From positions 1 to 6,008 of the forward strand of contig CANRDG010000110.1 of the NCBI GenBank assembly GCA_947629275.1: a DNA stretch of 6,008 bases, given 5' to 3'. Each line of letters opens with the position of its first letter. Position 1 is the stretch's first letter. Shown piece after piece: positions 5,092 through 6,008 of the stretch. A program made the position numbers and the translations under genes. The notes beneath the pieces are model-generated. The model searched no databases. It saw only the letters and a program-made list of their open reading frames with translations, and was not told where the DNA came from. The DNA comes from an uncultured Clostridia bacterium (GTDB lineage: Bacteria; Bacillota; Clostridia; Oscillospirales; Ruminococcaceae).

Positions 5092-6008
5092 ATGTGTGGA
5101 ATAGTAGGATATGTAGGAGCAAGAGACTGCACTCAGGTGCTTTTGGATTCGCTTGCAAAACTGGAGTACAGAGGTTACGACTCGGCAGGTATTGCAGTTT
5201 TGGACAACGACGTTATAACTACATGCAAAGCGCAGGGCAGGCTTGCAAATCTTGAAGAAAGAATAAGGCAGCAGGGCGGTATAAAAGGTCACTGCGGCAT
5301 AGGTCACACCCGTTGGGCTACTCACGGCGAGCCTTCCGATATAAACTCTCACCCACACGGAAATGCAGTTGTTTCCATAGTTCACAACGGAATTATTGAG
5401 AATTATAAAACTCTGAAAGAACGTTTGGAGAAGAAAGGATACACATTCATAAGCCAGACGGACACCGAGATAGTTGCCAAGCTGCTTGACTATTACTACA
5501 ACGGCGACCCGATTGAGGCGATACGCAAGACGGAAGCTCGCATTGAGGGTTCGTATGCTTTGGGCATAATTTTCAGAGATTTTCCGAATACGGTATACTC
5601 GATAAGAAAGGATTCTCCGCTGATAGTTGCAAAGGGCGACGGCGAGGCGTTTATAGCTTCCGATGTTCCTGCAATTTTGCAGTATACAAAAGAATATTAT
5701 CTGCTTGAAAGCGGCGAGATAGCCATTTTGCATGACGGCGTGGCAAGCTTTATGACTCTTGACGGAGACCCCATAGAGAAAGAGCTTCTCGTGGCAAACT
5801 GGGATATGGAAGCTGCCGAAAAGGGCGGTTACGAGCATTTTATGCTCAAAGAGATACATGAGCAGCCAGCAGCGATAAAGACCACTATAGCACCGAGAAT
5901 TGTAGACGGTATGCCGAATATTGAAGAATGCGGCGTAACGCTGGAGATGCTGAAGAATTTCAAAAACATATTCGTTGTTGCCTGCGGAACAGCTATGCAC
6001 GCGGGAAT
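5092..6008 (+). CDS. glmS: Glutamine-fructose-6-phosphate aminotransferase, N-terminal half (cut by window edge)
   Basis: GlmS makes glucosamine-6-phosphate from fructose-6-phosphate and glutamine, the first committed step toward UDP-GlcNAc and peptidoglycan. The frame is open from the ATG at 5092 through the right edge: 305 full codons of an expected 600-610. Residues 2-220 are the class II glutamine amidotransferase domain. MCGIVGYVG puts Cys2 as the N-terminal nucleophile after Met removal. YRGYDSAG (26-33), HTRWATHG (72-79), HNGIIENY (98-105) and TDTE (123-126) form the glutamine site. KGGYEHFMLKEIHEQP (244-259) is the conserved linker to the isomerase part, and IFVVACGTAMHAG (293-305) begins the first SIS domain. 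The Thr of CGT is present, but the following Ser of E. coli-type CGTS is Ala here. The start is fixed by the need for Cys at position 2 and by AAAGAGGAG 6 nt upstream. It is transcribed from its own promoter. The second SIS domain and stop lie beyond the window. Confidence 0.97.
   Translation, partial: MCGIVGYVGARDCTQVLLDSLAKLEYRGYDSAGIAVLDNDVITTCKAQGRLANLEERIRQQGGIKGHCGIGHTRWATHGEPSDINSHPHGNAVVSIVHNGIIENYKTLKERLEKKGYTFISQTDTEIVAKLLDYYYNGDPIEAIRKTEARIEGSYALGIIFRDFPNTVYSIRKDSPLIVAKGDGEAFIASDVPAILQYTKEYYLLESGEIAILHDGVASFMTLDGDPIEKELLVANWDMEAAEKGGYEHFMLKEIHEQPAAIKTTIAPRIVDGMPNIEECGVTLEMLKNFKNIFVVACGTAMHAG

Noticed and set aside
5061..5255. Plus-strand open frame of 64 codons overlapping the start of glmS.
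   Set aside because: It is out of frame with glmS, whose Cys2 start and amidotransferase motifs are unambiguous.
4978..6000. Open frame of 340 codons on the minus strand covering the whole visible glmS gene.
   Set aside because: It lies antisense to an unmistakable glmS frame, its translation is rich in Cys, Tyr and Arg with no recognisable domain, and it ends in the glmS promoter region. It is a by-product of glmS codon use.
1..6008. Search by eye for CRISPR repeats, transposases, attachment sites, tRNA genes, toxin-antitoxin pairs or defence genes.
   Set aside because: Essentially all sequence is accounted for by seven core genes and short gaps; no spaced repeats, integrase-like frames or cloverleaf sequences were seen.

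Overview
The window looks like ordinary chromosomal core DNA from a Gram-positive anaerobe of the Bacillota, most likely class Clostridia (Oscillospiraceae/Ruminococcus or [Eubacterium] relatives). This rests on protein-level resemblance (DUF951 protein, long Sua5-type TsaC, clostridial-style CoaE next to a small membrane-anchored lytic transglycosylase), purine-rich Shine-Dalgarno sites, mixed ATA/AGG codon use and a GC content that looks to be in the mid-40s percent (estimated by eye, not counted). The exact genus is inference.

Layout: all seven genes lie on the + strand. Positions 1-144 hold the 3' end of a DUF951-family gene. Then come prfA (176-1255, peptide release factor 1), a two-domain threonylcarbamoyl-AMP synthase (1258-2280), coaE (2302-2943, dephospho-CoA kinase), a membrane-anchored lytic transglycosylase (2921-3493, overlapping coaE by 23 nt) and an M18 metalloaminopeptidase (3515-4924). 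The gaps between these six genes are at most 31 nt and no internal terminator is visible, so they probably share one transcript whose promoter is upstream of the window. A strong hairpin followed by a T-run at 4931-4980 closes that unit. A new promoter (TTGCCA, 17 nt, extended TATAAT) at 4991-5019 then starts glmS (5092 onward), which runs off the right edge after 305 complete codons.

Function: the first unit combines translation upkeep (stop-codon reading, t6A37 tRNA modification), the last step of coenzyme A synthesis, local peptidoglycan cleavage and terminal peptide degradation. glmS commits fructose-6-phosphate to amino-sugar and cell-wall synthesis and is transcribed separately.

I found no mobile element, CRISPR array, rRNA or tRNA gene, phage remnant, defence gene or pseudogene. 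I also saw no undescribed system. The points worth a second look are modest: no glmS ribozyme in front of glmS, no prmC beside prfA, an altered C-terminal part of the transglycosylase, and an alanine at a sugar-phosphate-binding position of GlmS.
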